From Solanum dulcamara (Eukaryota; Streptophyta; Magnoliopsida; Solanales; Solanaceae), in NCBI RefSeq assembly GCF_947179165.1, contig NC_077245.1, positions 52,000,286 to 52,064,285 of the forward strand: 64,000 nt of DNA. The letters run 5' to 3'. Below are positions 46,202-57,038 of the stretch, in pieces. Within the stretch, counting starts at the first letter, position 1. Every line of letters starts with the position of its first letter. Position numbers and translations under genes: made by a program. The notes under the pieces are model-generated. The model saw only the letters and a list, made by a program, of their open reading frames with translations. It had not been told where the DNA came from and did not search any database.

Positions 46202-48643
46202 TGTCACGCCCCGAGAGGGTACCCTAGGCGAGGCCGGCACACGAAAGCCATTTCTGGCTTCCAAGCGAACCACCTAGTCTAGTAACACATTCATTCAAAC
46301 ATATTCTCTCAGTAGAAGACTCATTCAACGAAGTACTATTCATAATTTAGGGTCAAAGGCCAAATAACTATCAAATCAACAAACAGTTATAGAAAAACTA
46401 CACAAAAGAACAATCCAACATTTCTACACTCCGGTCTATGAAGCCTCTATCAATAATCTGGGAGGTGCCAATGACAAGCCCATGGCTACCAACAATCAAA
46501 ATAAAGGAAATAACACAAAACTATACAAGAATCTCAATATCCTCCGGAAACTAGGAGGACTAACCAACTAGCTGGGAGTGTGTGGATCTTCAATAGTACG
46601 CCAGTTGATGATCTCTAGTACCTATCTCTGCATCATGAAATGAAGCAGGCTAAATGGCGTCAGTAAATGGAATGTATGAGTATGTAAAATGGCCGAATGA
46701 AACAACATCAGAAGGAACCAAATCAACTCGGGAATCTCAGCTCAGAAAGAAATACAACTTCAACAAGCATCCTAAGTCGAAGCAAGAATATAGTTTAGAT
46801 GGGACAAAATCATATACAAATAAACTCAATTTGACTCAGAGTACTACCAAGACCTATGTGGGAGTTTCTCTTATCCGACAACCATTACTTATGAGCCAGT
46901 GAAAGTACAACAAACCTACGTTGTTGTCGCATCCATTCATACCTTGCCAGGGTATGAACGAATCAACCAATCATGGATCCAATCCAACCAAGTCCTATAA
47001 TGTCAGGACAATAATTTTGGAGAAGCATCCGACTTTAACGGTTCAATCTCCTCCTACATTTGGCGACGTAGTTATTGGGTTCGAGTATGGACTATACTCT
47101 TGCCCAATTCGGTGCTCGATACTCCTCCCAAGACACAATGCTCATAAAACTCCATCTAATCAACTCAATCAAATCATATCGACAAGTCTCATTAAAACCT
47201 TGTCAACTCATCAACTCTATCATGATCAAACCTCTCCCAATCATACAATCCGATCAATCCCAATCATATTTTTCAAGAGTAGATTAAATATGCATTTATA
47301 ACAACATACAAATCTATCCAATCATTCCTTTATTCGTTTAACAAATCTTTTGGGACTCATCACAACTCCAAGGTTTTAATCCAACAATTCAAGATAAATA
47401 ACATATTTAAGGAAACTAGCATTTTTGTCATAATCCACATAGTCAAGAAAATCAATAAACTATGTTTAACAACCCATCTCCATCGACTCATGCTAACAAG
47501 AAGATTTTAGGAATTTCTTAGTTCAACAACATCAACATAATAGACATTAATTAAATAAGTGACAAGACTTATTTGAACATAAACCTACCAAGAACTCCAT
47601 TCTTATGAACCTTTAACCTCAAAGAAAGTGTAGGGCACATGGGTGGACTCAACCCATGTTTTGAGTAACCTTACATACCTTAGAGAAGACTTAAAGAAAA
47701 CCTTGATGTTGGGTCTTCAATGGAAAGCTTGAATCTTGAAGCTCTTGGAGGCACTTCTTGTTGGAGAAGGATTTGGAGAAGAAGAAGAAGAAGAAGAGAG
47801 GGAAATTTTCTAGGGCTTTTAGAGAGAGAGAGAGAGGCTGAAAATATGGTCCAAAAACGTTCAAGGCTTGTGTATATATAATTTGGGAAAATTCCCAAAC
47901 TGCCCTTTCTCCAAAAATCTGGAAATTAGGCCAAAAACACTCTTGGCGCGATAGTGGCGCATCGCGCCACTGCGGGCCAAGTCAAATAGGCAAAAAACCT
48001 TCATATCTTTTAGTGGCGTATCGCGCCAAGGACCAAACCATTGAGGCTTTTTCCTGGCGCGATAGTGGCGCATCGCGCCCTTACAGCGCCAAGCCCAAGT
48101 TTTCTGGGTCCTGGGAAAATAGGCTTGAAAACCCTGCATACCTCATTGTGGTGCGTCGCGCCAGGGGCCAAACTACTGAGGCTTATTCCTAGAGCAATAG
48201 TGGCGCGTCGCGCCACTGCGGCGCCAAGCCAGATTTCCAGCAGTTGCATCCCAAGCCTAAAATTCCTGTCGTGCTAGTTCATCTTAGGATCGTCGTATCT
48301 TTTGACTCCAAACTCCAAAAATTACATTCTTGGTGGCGTTGGAAAGAAGACTCGACGACCTTTAATTTGGTAGGTTGTGGTCCACCCATATTGTCGTCTT
48401 TCAAAAGATAGGATCGTTAGAAGTCAACCCCTCAAATGAATTCATCCTAAAACTTAGCCACGACAAACCTTTTAGACTTAGCTTGGTCCTAGGGGTTCTT
48501 TGTGACCCCACATCACCTCCAACACTCTTCAATTACTCAGAGACTCATCCTAACTCAAGCATATACTTCACAATAATAGAATTCGACCCTACCGAATACA
48601 AGAAAGGTCCGAATCTTAGGGAAAACTTTTAGGGGGTGTTATA
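46202..48643 (-). repeat. Element Y 3' LTR
   Basis: TGTCACGCCCCGAGAGGGTA to GGGGGTGTTATA. A TATA-like box TATATATAC lies on the minus strand at 47879-47871. Promoter-proximal GC-rich palindromes lie at 47943-48225, against an AT-rich background. GAA and GA microsatellites lie at 47779-47834. Confidence 0.92.
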
Positions 48644-48649
48644 ATATCT

Positions 48650-48672
48650 CTCCCTCGGGATCATTCATCCTC
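48650..48672 (-). other. Polypurine tract of element Y
   Basis: On the minus strand, CCCGAGGGAGAGATATTA runs into the LTR start at 48643, as expected for the second-strand primer. Confidence 0.6.
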
Positions 48673-48799
48673 GAATGACGAGTAAACCAAGAATGGAAAT
48701 CGGGGTACAAATCACAATCAAAATTCAGTCAATCAACCAATCAATTCTCAATTAACTTACTATCCAAACTCAAAATGCACAAACGAATTCAAGTCAAGA

Positions 48800-49136
48800 A
48801 AATAGGCAATACCTTCAACATTCTCATCGATAGGCACGAATAGATGGGGATATTTAGATTTCATATCTTCCTCCGCTTTCCACGTGGCTTCCTCAACAAG
48901 GGATCGCCTAAGTACTTCTTCAACATCGAAACGTAAAATATCAGGTGAATAGAGGCTAGCTCTGAGGGTAACTCCAACTCATAGGTGACACTCCCAATCC
49001 GCCTCGCAATCTGGTAAGGACCAATATATCGAGGAATAAGCTTCCCCTTCCTTCCAAACCTCATGACACCCTTCATGGGTGACACTTTCAAATACACCCA
49101 ATCATCCACCTCAAACTCTAAGTATCTCCTCATCAC
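48800..49136 (-). pseudogene. Element Y integrase C-terminus; chromodomain mostly deleted
   Basis: Open piece 48861-49136 starts with the integrase tail (LEFEVDDWVYLKVSPMKGVM, GRKGKLIPRYIGPYQIARRI, IHLIFYVSMLKKYLGDP). Directly after LGDP the sequence jumps, out of frame, to the last part of the chromodomain (VEEATWKAEEDMKSKYPHLF, ending near 48835). Compared with element B, about 40 residues are missing, including the SYEE..ILDRQV and KEVASVKVLW blocks. The encoded protein would therefore end without a chromodomain. Confidence 0.8.
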
Positions 49137-49256
49137 ATCAGTGTAAGATTTTTGGCAGCTTTGGGCTGTCTTTAGCCTGTCTTAAATAACTCTCACCTTC
49201 TCCATGGCTTGGTGAACAAAATCAAGCCCAATCAACTCAACTTCACCAACTTCAAA

Positions 49257-50039
49257 CTACCCAATGGGTGATCTACACCTCCTCCCATACAAAGCTTCAT
49301 AAGGAGTCATTTGAATGCTTGCATAATAGCTATTATTGTATGCAAACTCTATGAGAGGTAAGTGATCATCCCAATTTCCTTTGAAGTCAAGCACACAAGC
49401 TCTCAACATATCTTCTAATGTCTGAATGGTACGCTCCGCTTGACCATCCGTCTGGGGATGAAAGGTCGTGCTAAGGTTCACCTTTGAGCCCAGTCCCTTC
49501 TGAAAGGATCTCCAGAATTGGGAGGTAAATTAAGCTCCTTTATCTAAAATGATAGACAAGGGAACCCCATGCAACATGACAATCTCCTGGATGTATAACT
49601 TTGCATAGTCTTCTGCGGTGTCAGTAGTCTTAACTGCCAAGAAGTGAGCTGATTTTGTCATTCTATCTACAATCACCCAAATGGAATCATGTTGCTTTCG
49701 GGACCTCGGCAAACCTGTGATAAAGTCCATATTAATCATCTCCCACTTCCATTTCGGGATTTCTATATTTTGAGCCAAACCATATGGTCTTTGATGCTCA
49801 ACTTTCACCTGTTGGCAATTCAGGCACTTGGAAACAAACTCCGCAATATCTCTTTTCATCCCACTCCACCAATAAACTTCCTTCAAGTCGTGATACATCT
49901 TTGTAGAGCCCGGATGAATAGAGTATCTGGAACTATGTGCTTCGGCCATAATTCTCTCTCGAACATCACCAACATCAGGTACACACAACTTATTTTGGTA
50001 CCTTAACACACCATCTCCCTCTTTGGTAAAAACCATCAC
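49257..50039 (-). pseudogene. Element Y integrase, zinc finger and catalytic core
   Basis: Open piece 49530-50039 carries the His-His-Cys-Cys zinc finger (HSSRYSIHPG, CLNCQQVK) and the first catalytic Asp (MDFITGLPRS). The second is in IILDKGA, followed at once by a stop. After a short gap, 49257-49481 continues with [20 protein letters not shown], containing the catalytic Glu, and [20 protein letters not shown]. All three acidic residues survive, but the chain is broken between the second and third. Confidence 0.88.
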
Positions 50040-50042
50040 CTC

Positions 50043-50660
50043 TTATTTGTGGACAACTTCCTTCAATTGGAGAAGGACGGGATTCTGATCTTGTTTCTCC
50101 TTTACCTCTGCCACAAGTGAGGATGCTGACTCATCCTGAACATTAACTCCACCTTCATTGTTCTCTTCAAGACGAACTCCCAATTGAGCTAATCTATGTA
50201 CCTCCTTCGCCAATTCTCTCCTTCCCTCCTCCACATGGGCAGTGCTACCCATAGACAACCTGCTAAGAGCATCAGCAACAACATTAGCTTTACCTGAATG
50301 GTAGAGGATGCTCATAACATAGTCTTTGAGTAGTTTGAGCCATCTCCTTTGCCTCAAGTTGAGTTCCTTCTGGCTAAAGACGTATTGTAAGCTCTTGTGA
50401 TCTGTAAACACATCAACATGCACTCTATACAAGTAGTGGTGCCAAATTTTAAGGGTAAATACCACATCTGCTAGTTCAAGGTCATGAGTTGGGTAGTTCC
50501 TCTCATGAACCTTAAGCTGTCTTGAAGCATAGGCTATTACCTTTCCCTTCTGCATCAGCACACAGCCCAAACCAACTCTAGATTCATCACAATAGATCAC
50601 AAAACCCTCTATTCCATCGGGCAAAGTTAGAACAGGAGCAGTGGTTAGCTTGGTCTTCAA
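50043..50660 (-). pseudogene. Element Y RNase H and linker
   Basis: The longest clean frame in the window among retroelement parts, 205 residues. It spans RNase H from [20 protein letters not shown] through [20 protein letters not shown] and [15 protein letters not shown] to [13 protein letters not shown], then the linker to integrase ([20 protein letters not shown]). The acidic residues expected of RNase H (Asp, Glu, Asp, Asp) are visible. It is separated from RT by a stop near 50662 and from integrase by a stop at 50042. Confidence 0.88.
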
Positions 50661-50663
50661 TTT

Positions 50664-51712
50664 CTAGAAACTCTCCTCACAAGCCTCGGACCATTGGAAC
50701 TTAGCCTTCTTTTGGGTCAGTTTGTTCAATGGTGATGATATGGATAAGAATCCCTCTACAAACATTCGATAATAGCCGGCCAAACCTAAGAAGCTTCTTA
50801 TCTCTGTCGGGGACGTGGGTTTGGGCCAATTTTTCACTGTTTCAATCTTCTAAGCATCAACCTGAATACCATCTTCAGATACAATGTGGACTAGAAAAGC
50901 CACTGATACAAGCCAAAATTCACATTTTGAGAACTTTGTATATAATACCTGGTCCTTCAGAGTTTGCAAGGCGACTCTAAGATGATGGGCGTTCTCCTCC
51001 TCATTCTTGGAGTAAACCAAGATATCATCTATGAATACAATCACAAACATATCAAGGTATGGTTTAAATACTCGGTTCATGAGATCCATAAAAACGCAGG
51101 GGTATTAGTCAACCCGAAGGACATTACTAAGAACTCAAAGTGGTCGTAGCGGGTCTGAAAAGTTGTCTTTAGGATATCGCACTCCCTCACCTTCAACTGA
51201 TGGTAGCCCGATCTTAGGTCTATCTTTGAGAAACAAGTGGCACCCTGAAGTTGATCAAATAAGTCATCTATTCTGGGGAGAGGGTATTTATTCTTTATGG
51301 TGACCTTGTTCAGCTGTTTGTAGTTAATACACATTTTAAGAGACCCATCTTTCTTTCGTACAAATAGGACCGGAGCACCCCATGCTGAGACACTCGGCCT
51401 AATGAATCCCTTATCTAACAAGTCTTTCAACTGTTCTTTCAACTCTTTCAACTCAGCCAGAGCCATTCTATATGGGGGGATTGAGATAGGCTGGGTATCA
51501 GAAAGGACATCAATCCCAAAGTCGATCTCCCTATCAGGAGGGACTCTAGGCAGATCTTCAGGAAAGACATCAGGAAACTCGTTGACAATCGGAACCGACT
51601 CGAGGGATGGAGACTCAATATTATTATCTTTTACTCGAACAAGGTGATAAATGCACCCTTTTGAGATTAGCTTCCTGGCCTTAAGGTAGGAAATAAACTT
51701 ACCCTTAGGCAC
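50664..51712 (-). pseudogene. Element Y reverse transcriptase
   Basis: Two pieces. 51077-51712 runs from the protease linker ([15 protein letters not shown]) through [60 protein letters not shown] and [13 protein letters not shown]. 50850-51089 carries the catalytic [14 protein letters not shown] and the thumb. They overlap by a frameshift at about 51080. The connection region (50664-50850) is readable with a stop. The palm Asp residues are intact. Confidence 0.88.
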
Positions 51713-52153
51713 GACAAGACTCCCCTTCCACTCTATGATAGCCTCGTTCGGGAATTTGAACTTAACAATCTGAGTCCTACAATCAATAGAAGTATAACAG
51801 ACATAAAGCTAGTCCATGCCAAGGATCACATCAAAATCAACCATGTCTAACTCAATTAAGTTAGCTAAGGTATCCCTGTGATGAATTGACACAGTGCAAT
51901 CTCTATAGACTCTCTCAGCTAAGACAGAATCACCGACAGGAGTAGCTACACTGAAAGGCTCAAAAAGACACTCAGGGATTTTATCAAACTTACTTGCCAC
52001 ATAAGGAGTCACAAAAGATAGTGTGACACCCGGATCCATCAAAACATAACAGTCAAGAGAAAGGACTCGAATCATACCCGTCACGACGTTTGGAGAGTTC
52101 TCCTGATCTTGACGACTACCCATGGCATATAGTCGGTTTGTACCTTCGCTCAT
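51713..52153 (-). pseudogene. Element Y aspartic protease
   Basis: Open piece 51809-52153 covers the protease. The active-site loop reads LMDPGVTLSFVTP, with the catalytic Asp followed by Pro-Gly rather than the usual Thr/Ser-Gly. FSVATPVGDSVLAERVYRDC and MVDFDVILGMD follow. A stop after MD ends the frame where the relatives read W. The protease would process the gag-pol polyprotein. Confidence 0.82.
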
Positions 52154-52159
52154 AATTAA

Positions 52160-53356
52160 AGTAGTGCCCCTCTAATTACCTCTAGCTGGTGGTACGGTGG
52201 TAGAATAGTGGGCTTTGTTCCCTCATGCTGAACACTCCTTCTAAAAATAGTCTATTTGGCCGCATTTATAACAACTAACCCTTCCCACTCTACACTCTCT
52301 CAAGTGGAGCTTACCACACTTGACGTATGGTGGCTTCCCTTGCGAATCTTGACCTACGCTAGCTTAGGATTGAGAACCCTGGGGTCTGAAATTCTGGCGA
52401 CTCTATTCTTGCCGATCATACCTGTTCTGCGGCATAGGTGCACTGGTGGTAGATGAAGCATAGTTGGAAGGCCTCTTCTGAAAGAAGGACTTGTTGCCCT
52501 TATTTTGCCTCTGTTCATTCTCATGCCTAGCTGATCTTGCCTTCTTGCTCAGATGCTCCTCTCTGTCTTTTCTCTGCTCATCCTCTACTTGTTGAGTGTA
52601 CACCATTAGTTTTGAAATATCCATATCGGAGATTAACAATGTCGTTTTGCACTCCTTCTTCACATGTCTTCCCAAACTGGACACAAATTTCCTCATCTTC
52701 GACCTCACATCTGGGATCATCTCTGGAGCATACCTGGATAGCTGGATAAACTTCAGGCTGTACTCCTTAACAGTCATGCCTTCTTATTTCAGATTCACAA
52801 ACTCCTCCACTTTCGCTTCCCTTAATTCTCGGGGAAAGAAGTGGTCAAGAAAGGCTCCCTCAAATTCATCCCATATAGCAGGTTCAGCATCCTCACCTCT
52901 ACCTTGTTCCCATTGGTTATACCAGATGTTTGCCATATCCTTGAGCTGGTAGGACACCAACTCAACCCCCTCAATCTTTGTAGCATGCATAGCTTTCACG
53001 ATTTTCCACATCTCATCAATAAAATTTTAGGGGTCTTCATCAACCTTAAACCCCGTAAATACCAACAGATTCATCCTCAGAAAGTCTTGAATTCTGGCGG
53101 CGGCAGACAGCTCTTGGGAACTAGAGCTAAGAGTTGGCGAACTCTGGCTACCATTTCAGGCAGCCACTAATTGAGTGAGTATGGCAATCGCTCCTCTAAA
53201 GTCTGCTTCCGAAGTTGGTGCAAGTGGAATAGTAGGCATTTGAGGTGCCTCCGCATACCTCGCCGGTCGGCCTCTAGCCCTCGATGGGTGTACCTCTGAC
53301 TATGACATCCCTGCGTTATCAGCATTCCTCTGGCTAGCAGTACGTTTAGGAGGCAT
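52160..53356 (-). pseudogene. Element Y gag (capsid and zinc knuckle)
   Basis: Start ATG at 53354-53356 (MPPKRTASQRNADNAG), with a stop after 18 residues and others downstream. The capsid core is in 52784-53011 (KIVKAMHATKIEGVELVSYQ, IWYNQWEQGRGEDAEPAIWD, LDHFFPRELREAKVEEFVNL). After one stop, 52403-52777 continues (LKFIQLSRYAPEM, GRHVKKECKTTLLISDMDIS, HENEQRQNKGNKSFFQKR). A zinc knuckle CYKCGQ lies near 52255. Several stops are TAG where relatives have Gln or Trp codons, consistent with methylation-driven decay. Confidence 0.88.
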
Positions 53357-53547
53357 TATCTGTAATGTATAAATGCACAAATTAGAAAGGAGTTTTATAG
53401 AGTTTAACTCTATCGCACGAATTTAGAGTATGAAAGAAGTGAAATAATTCTTAATGTCTTATAGCCTCCTGACTATACGTGTGGTGCACAACACACCTAT
53501 AAGCAAGACTCTACTAGACATGGCTTCATAGACTCCCTAGGACTCTT

Positions 53548-53571
53548 GAACTCTGTGTTCTCATACCACAT
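53548..53571 (-). other. Primer-binding site of element Y
   Basis: Minus-strand TGGTATGAGAACACAG begins 3 bp inside the 5' LTR and resembles the tRNA-iMet site TGGTATCAGAGC with two changes in the first twelve bases. Confidence 0.65.
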
Positions 53572-53572
53572 T

Positions 53573-56011
53573 TGTCACGCCGCAAGAGGGTACCCTAGGC
53601 GTGGTCGGCACTCGAAAGCCATTTCTGGCTTCCAAGTGAACCACCTAGTCCAGTAACACATTTATTCAAACACATTCTCTCAGGGGAAGACTCATTCAAT
53701 GAAGTACTATTCATAATTTAGGGCCAAAGGCCAAATAACTATCAAATCAACAAACAGTTATAGAAAAACTACTCAACAGAACAATCCAACATTTCTACAC
53801 TCCGGTCTATGAAGCCTCTATCAACAATCTGGGAGGTGTAAATGACAAGCCCATGGCTACCAATAATCAAAATAAAGGAAACAACATAAAACTATACAAG
53901 AATCTCAACATCCTCCGGAAACTAGGAGGACTAACCAACTAGCTGGGAGTGTGTGGATCTTCAACAGTACGCTGGTTGATGATCTCTAGTACCTGTCTCT
54001 GCATCATGAAATGATGCAGGCCAAATGGCGTCAGTAAATGGAATGTACGAGTATGTAAAATGGCCGAATGAAACAACATCAGAAGGAACCAAATCAACTC
54101 GGGAATCTCAGCTCAGAAAGAAATACAACTTCAACAAGCGTCCTAAGTCTAATCAAGAATATAGTTTAGGCGGGACCAAATCATATACAAATCAACTCAA
54201 TTTGACTTAGAGTACTACCAAGACCTATGTGGGAGTTTCTCTTATCCAACAATCATCACTTATGAGCCAATAAAAGTACAACAAATCGACGTTGTTGCCG
54301 CGTCCATTCATACCTTGCCAGGGTATGAACAAATCAACCAATCATGGATCCAATACAACTAAGTCCTATAATATCAGGATAATAATTTTGGGAAAGCATC
54401 CGACTTTAACGGTTCAATCTCCTCCTACATTTGGCGACGTAGTTATTGGGTTCGATTATGAACTATACTCTTGCCTAATTCGGTGCTCGATACTCCTCCT
54501 AAGACACAATGCTCATAAAACTCCATCCAATAAACTCAATCAAATCATATTGACAAGTCTCATTACAACCTTGTCAACTCATCAACTCTATCACGATCAA
54601 ACCTCTTCCAATCATACAATCTGATCAATCCCAATCATATTTTTCAAGAGTAGATTAAATATGCATTTATAACAACATACAAAACTATCCAATCATTCCT
54701 CTATTCGTTTAATAAATCTTTTGGAATTCATCACAACTCCAAGGTTTTAATCCAATAATTCAAGATAAATAACATATTTAAGGAAATTAGCATTTTTGTC
54801 ATAATCCACATAGTCAAGAAAATCAATAAAGCATGTTTAACAACCCATCTCCATCGACTCATGCTAACAAAAAGATTTTAGGAATTTCTTAGTTCAATAA
54901 CATCAACATAATAGACATTAATTAAATAAGTGACAAGACTCATTTGAACATAAACCTACCAAGAACTCCATTCTTATGAACCTTTAACCTCAAAGAAAGT
55001 GTAGGGCACATGGGTGGACTCAACCCATGTTTTGAGTAACCGTACATACCTTATAGAAGACTTGAAGAAAACCTTGATGTTGGGTCTTCAATGGAAAGCT
55101 TGAATCTTGAAGCTCTTGGAGGCACTTCTTGTTGGAGAAGGATTTGGAGAAGAAGAAGATGAGAGGGAAATTTTCTAGGGCTTTTAGAGAGAGAGAGGGG
55201 GGCTGAAAATATGGTCCAAAGACGTTCAAGGCTTGTTTATATATAATTTGGAAAAATTCCCAAACTGCCATTTCTCCAAAAATCTGGAAATTATGCCAAA
55301 AATACTCTTGGCGCAATAGTGGCGCATCGCGCCACTGCAGCGCCAAGTCGAATAGGCGAAAAACATGCACATCTTTTAGTGGCGCATCGCGCCAAGAACC
55401 AAACTACTGAGGCTTGTTCCTGGCGCGATAGTGGCGCGTCGCGCCCTTACCGCTCCAAGCCCAATTTTTCTGGGTTCTGGGAAAATAATCTTGAAAACCC
55501 TGCACGCCTCGTAGTGGCGCGCCACGCCAGGGGCCAAACTACTGAGGCTTGTTCGTGGCGCGATAGTGGCGCATCGCGCCACTGCGACGGCAAGCCCAAA
55601 TTTCCAATAGTTGCACCTCAGTCCTGAAATTCCTGCCGTGCTAGTTCATATTAACATCGTCGTATATTTTGACTCCGAACTCCAAAACTTACATTCTTAG
55701 TGGCGTTGGAAAGAAGACTCAACGACCTTTAATTTTGTAGGTCGTGGGCCACCCAAAGTGTCATCTTTCAAAAGATAGGGTCATTAGAAGTCGACCCCTC
55801 AAACGAACTCATCCTATAACTTAGCCACGACGAACCTTTTGGACTTAGCTTGGTCCTAGGGGTCCTTTGTGACCCCACATCACCTCCAACACTCTTCAAT
55901 TACTCAGGGACTCATCCTAACTCAAGTATATACTTCACAATAATAGAGTTCGACCCTACCCGAATACAAGAAAGATCTGAATCTTAGGGAAAAATTTTGG
56001 GGGGTGTTACA
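53573..56011 (-). repeat. Element Y 5' LTR
   Basis: TGTCACGCCGCAAGAGGGTA to GGGGTGTTACA, intact TG..CA ends in element orientation. The minus-strand TATA-like box lies at about 55246-55236. The GC-rich palindrome cluster is 55308-55595. Co-linear with 46202-48643 throughout, with a shorter GAA tract. Confidence 0.92.
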
Positions 56012-56959
56012 CTTAGGATTTTTTGTCTATAAATACACTTCTTCGGTTTATTTTTACATAATGCACGTTTTTGAGTTTGAAAATATAGATTGAACTACTT
56101 TTGGGCTTTTATTCTTGAATTCTGGTTTTTGTTATCGATATTTACGTTTGGATTTTATTTGAAGATTTTGGATTCTCACATTCGCTATTGTAAGTGTATG
56201 ATTTCTTTTACAAAAAATATTTCTTGATTGTGCTCACATAATTATGAGTAATTGATTCCACAACTAGGGTTGTGGAAACCATAAAGAATTAACGACGTAG
56301 AGTTAATAAAAAGTAATTCTTGAATAGTATGCATGCATGTATTATTTTTTCCTTTGTTTTGATTACTTTTTAATGGTGGCCAACGTTAGAACTTGTTTTA
56401 TCCTTACTTATCATATCAAGAACATAACGGATGGAGAAAAGAATTAAGCAATGAGATTTGGGGCTAATCATCCTCATCTAATTAGCTTGAACGGATCAAG
56501 GGATAGCTAAATTTGAGATCATTGGTAAGGGTTAGTAATGCATACACTCGTAGATGGATCAAGTTGCGTATTCACTTATTTGCCAGATCAAGGACTTAGG
56601 TGAAATTAACTTACTGATTCTACATGTAATACACTAGAAAAGGATTACTAATAAAAAATGTCTACATAGTTAAGGATTCATAGGGAACGCATAAACCCTA
56701 GTTTCACTTCATATTGATTTAAACCACATTATACCGGTACTTTGTTAATTGATGCTTGTTATTTGATTTGTTAATTAGTTTTTATAAAAATTACCCCTTT
56801 CTTTATGGAAATAAATTGATTACTAAAATAAATAATAAACGCTTAATCAAAGTTTAAATCATATTCTTCTTGGGATCGACCCTAACCATTGTTAGGTTCT
56901 ATATTTGATCAATATGATCACTTTATACTTCATTAGGGAGGTATAATTTGAGCAATTAA
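56012..56959 (+). repeat. LARD 5' LTR, second part
   Basis: Continues from 46201 after element Y and its target duplication (56012-56016). Co-linear with 62019-62965. The TATA box CTATAAATA is at 56029-56037, only about a dozen bases from the element Y junction. Confidence 0.85.
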
Positions 56960-56963
56960 ATTA

Positions 56964-57038
56964 TGGTGCCATTACCGGGGATCAAACTCGGCTCACCTAC
57001 GTGATAGATGGGAATACTTACCACTATACTACAATGAC
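56964..57038 (-). other. Full-length tRNA-Asp-like sequence (with CCA) at the LARD primer-binding site
   Basis: The first 18 nt are the expected tRNA-Asp primer site, but the complementarity continues for the whole tRNA. Read on the minus strand, the 75 nt have a fully paired acceptor stem (GTCATTG with TAATGGC), an A-box-like TAGTATAGTGG, a T-arm TTTGATC and a terminal CCA. Against the plant tRNA-Asp(GUC) sequence as I recall it, 63 of 75 positions agree, and 11 of 12 differences are C-to-T or G-to-A. The anticodon reads ATC instead of GTC, so it is not a functional tRNA gene. Confidence 0.85.

Larger units (their letters stand above)
46202..56011 (-). mobile_element. Element Y: full-length Ty3/gypsy retrotransposon, probably the youngest gypsy here
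   Basis: A 9.8-kb minus-strand element with two 2.44-kb LTRs, primer site, gag, protease, RT, RNase H, integrase and polypurine tract in canonical gypsy order. Target duplications are catag (46197-46201) and cttag (56012-56016). The unoccupied site is preserved in the LARD 3' LTR near 62020. The LTR copies are clearly similar by eye (about 90-95% in stretches compared). All genes carry at least one stop, and the chromodomain is deleted. Confidence 0.92.

Noticed and set aside
46654..47301. Open frames conserved between 46654-47301 and 54025-54624
   Set aside because: The similarity is explained by the two LTRs of element Y being copies of each other. It is not evidence for coding.
48010..48277. 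Open frames on both strands through the GC-rich LTR repeats, also at 55319-55627
   Set aside because: The palindromic GGCGC repeats avoid stop codons by composition. They lie in LTR U3 sequence of element Y.
52596..53170. Plus-strand open frames over 100 residues
   Set aside because: They are antisense shadows of the element Y gag gene.
56964..57038. Functional tRNA-Asp gene
   Set aside because: The anticodon is changed to ATC, the T-arm and discriminator are mutated, and it sits exactly at a retrotransposon primer site.
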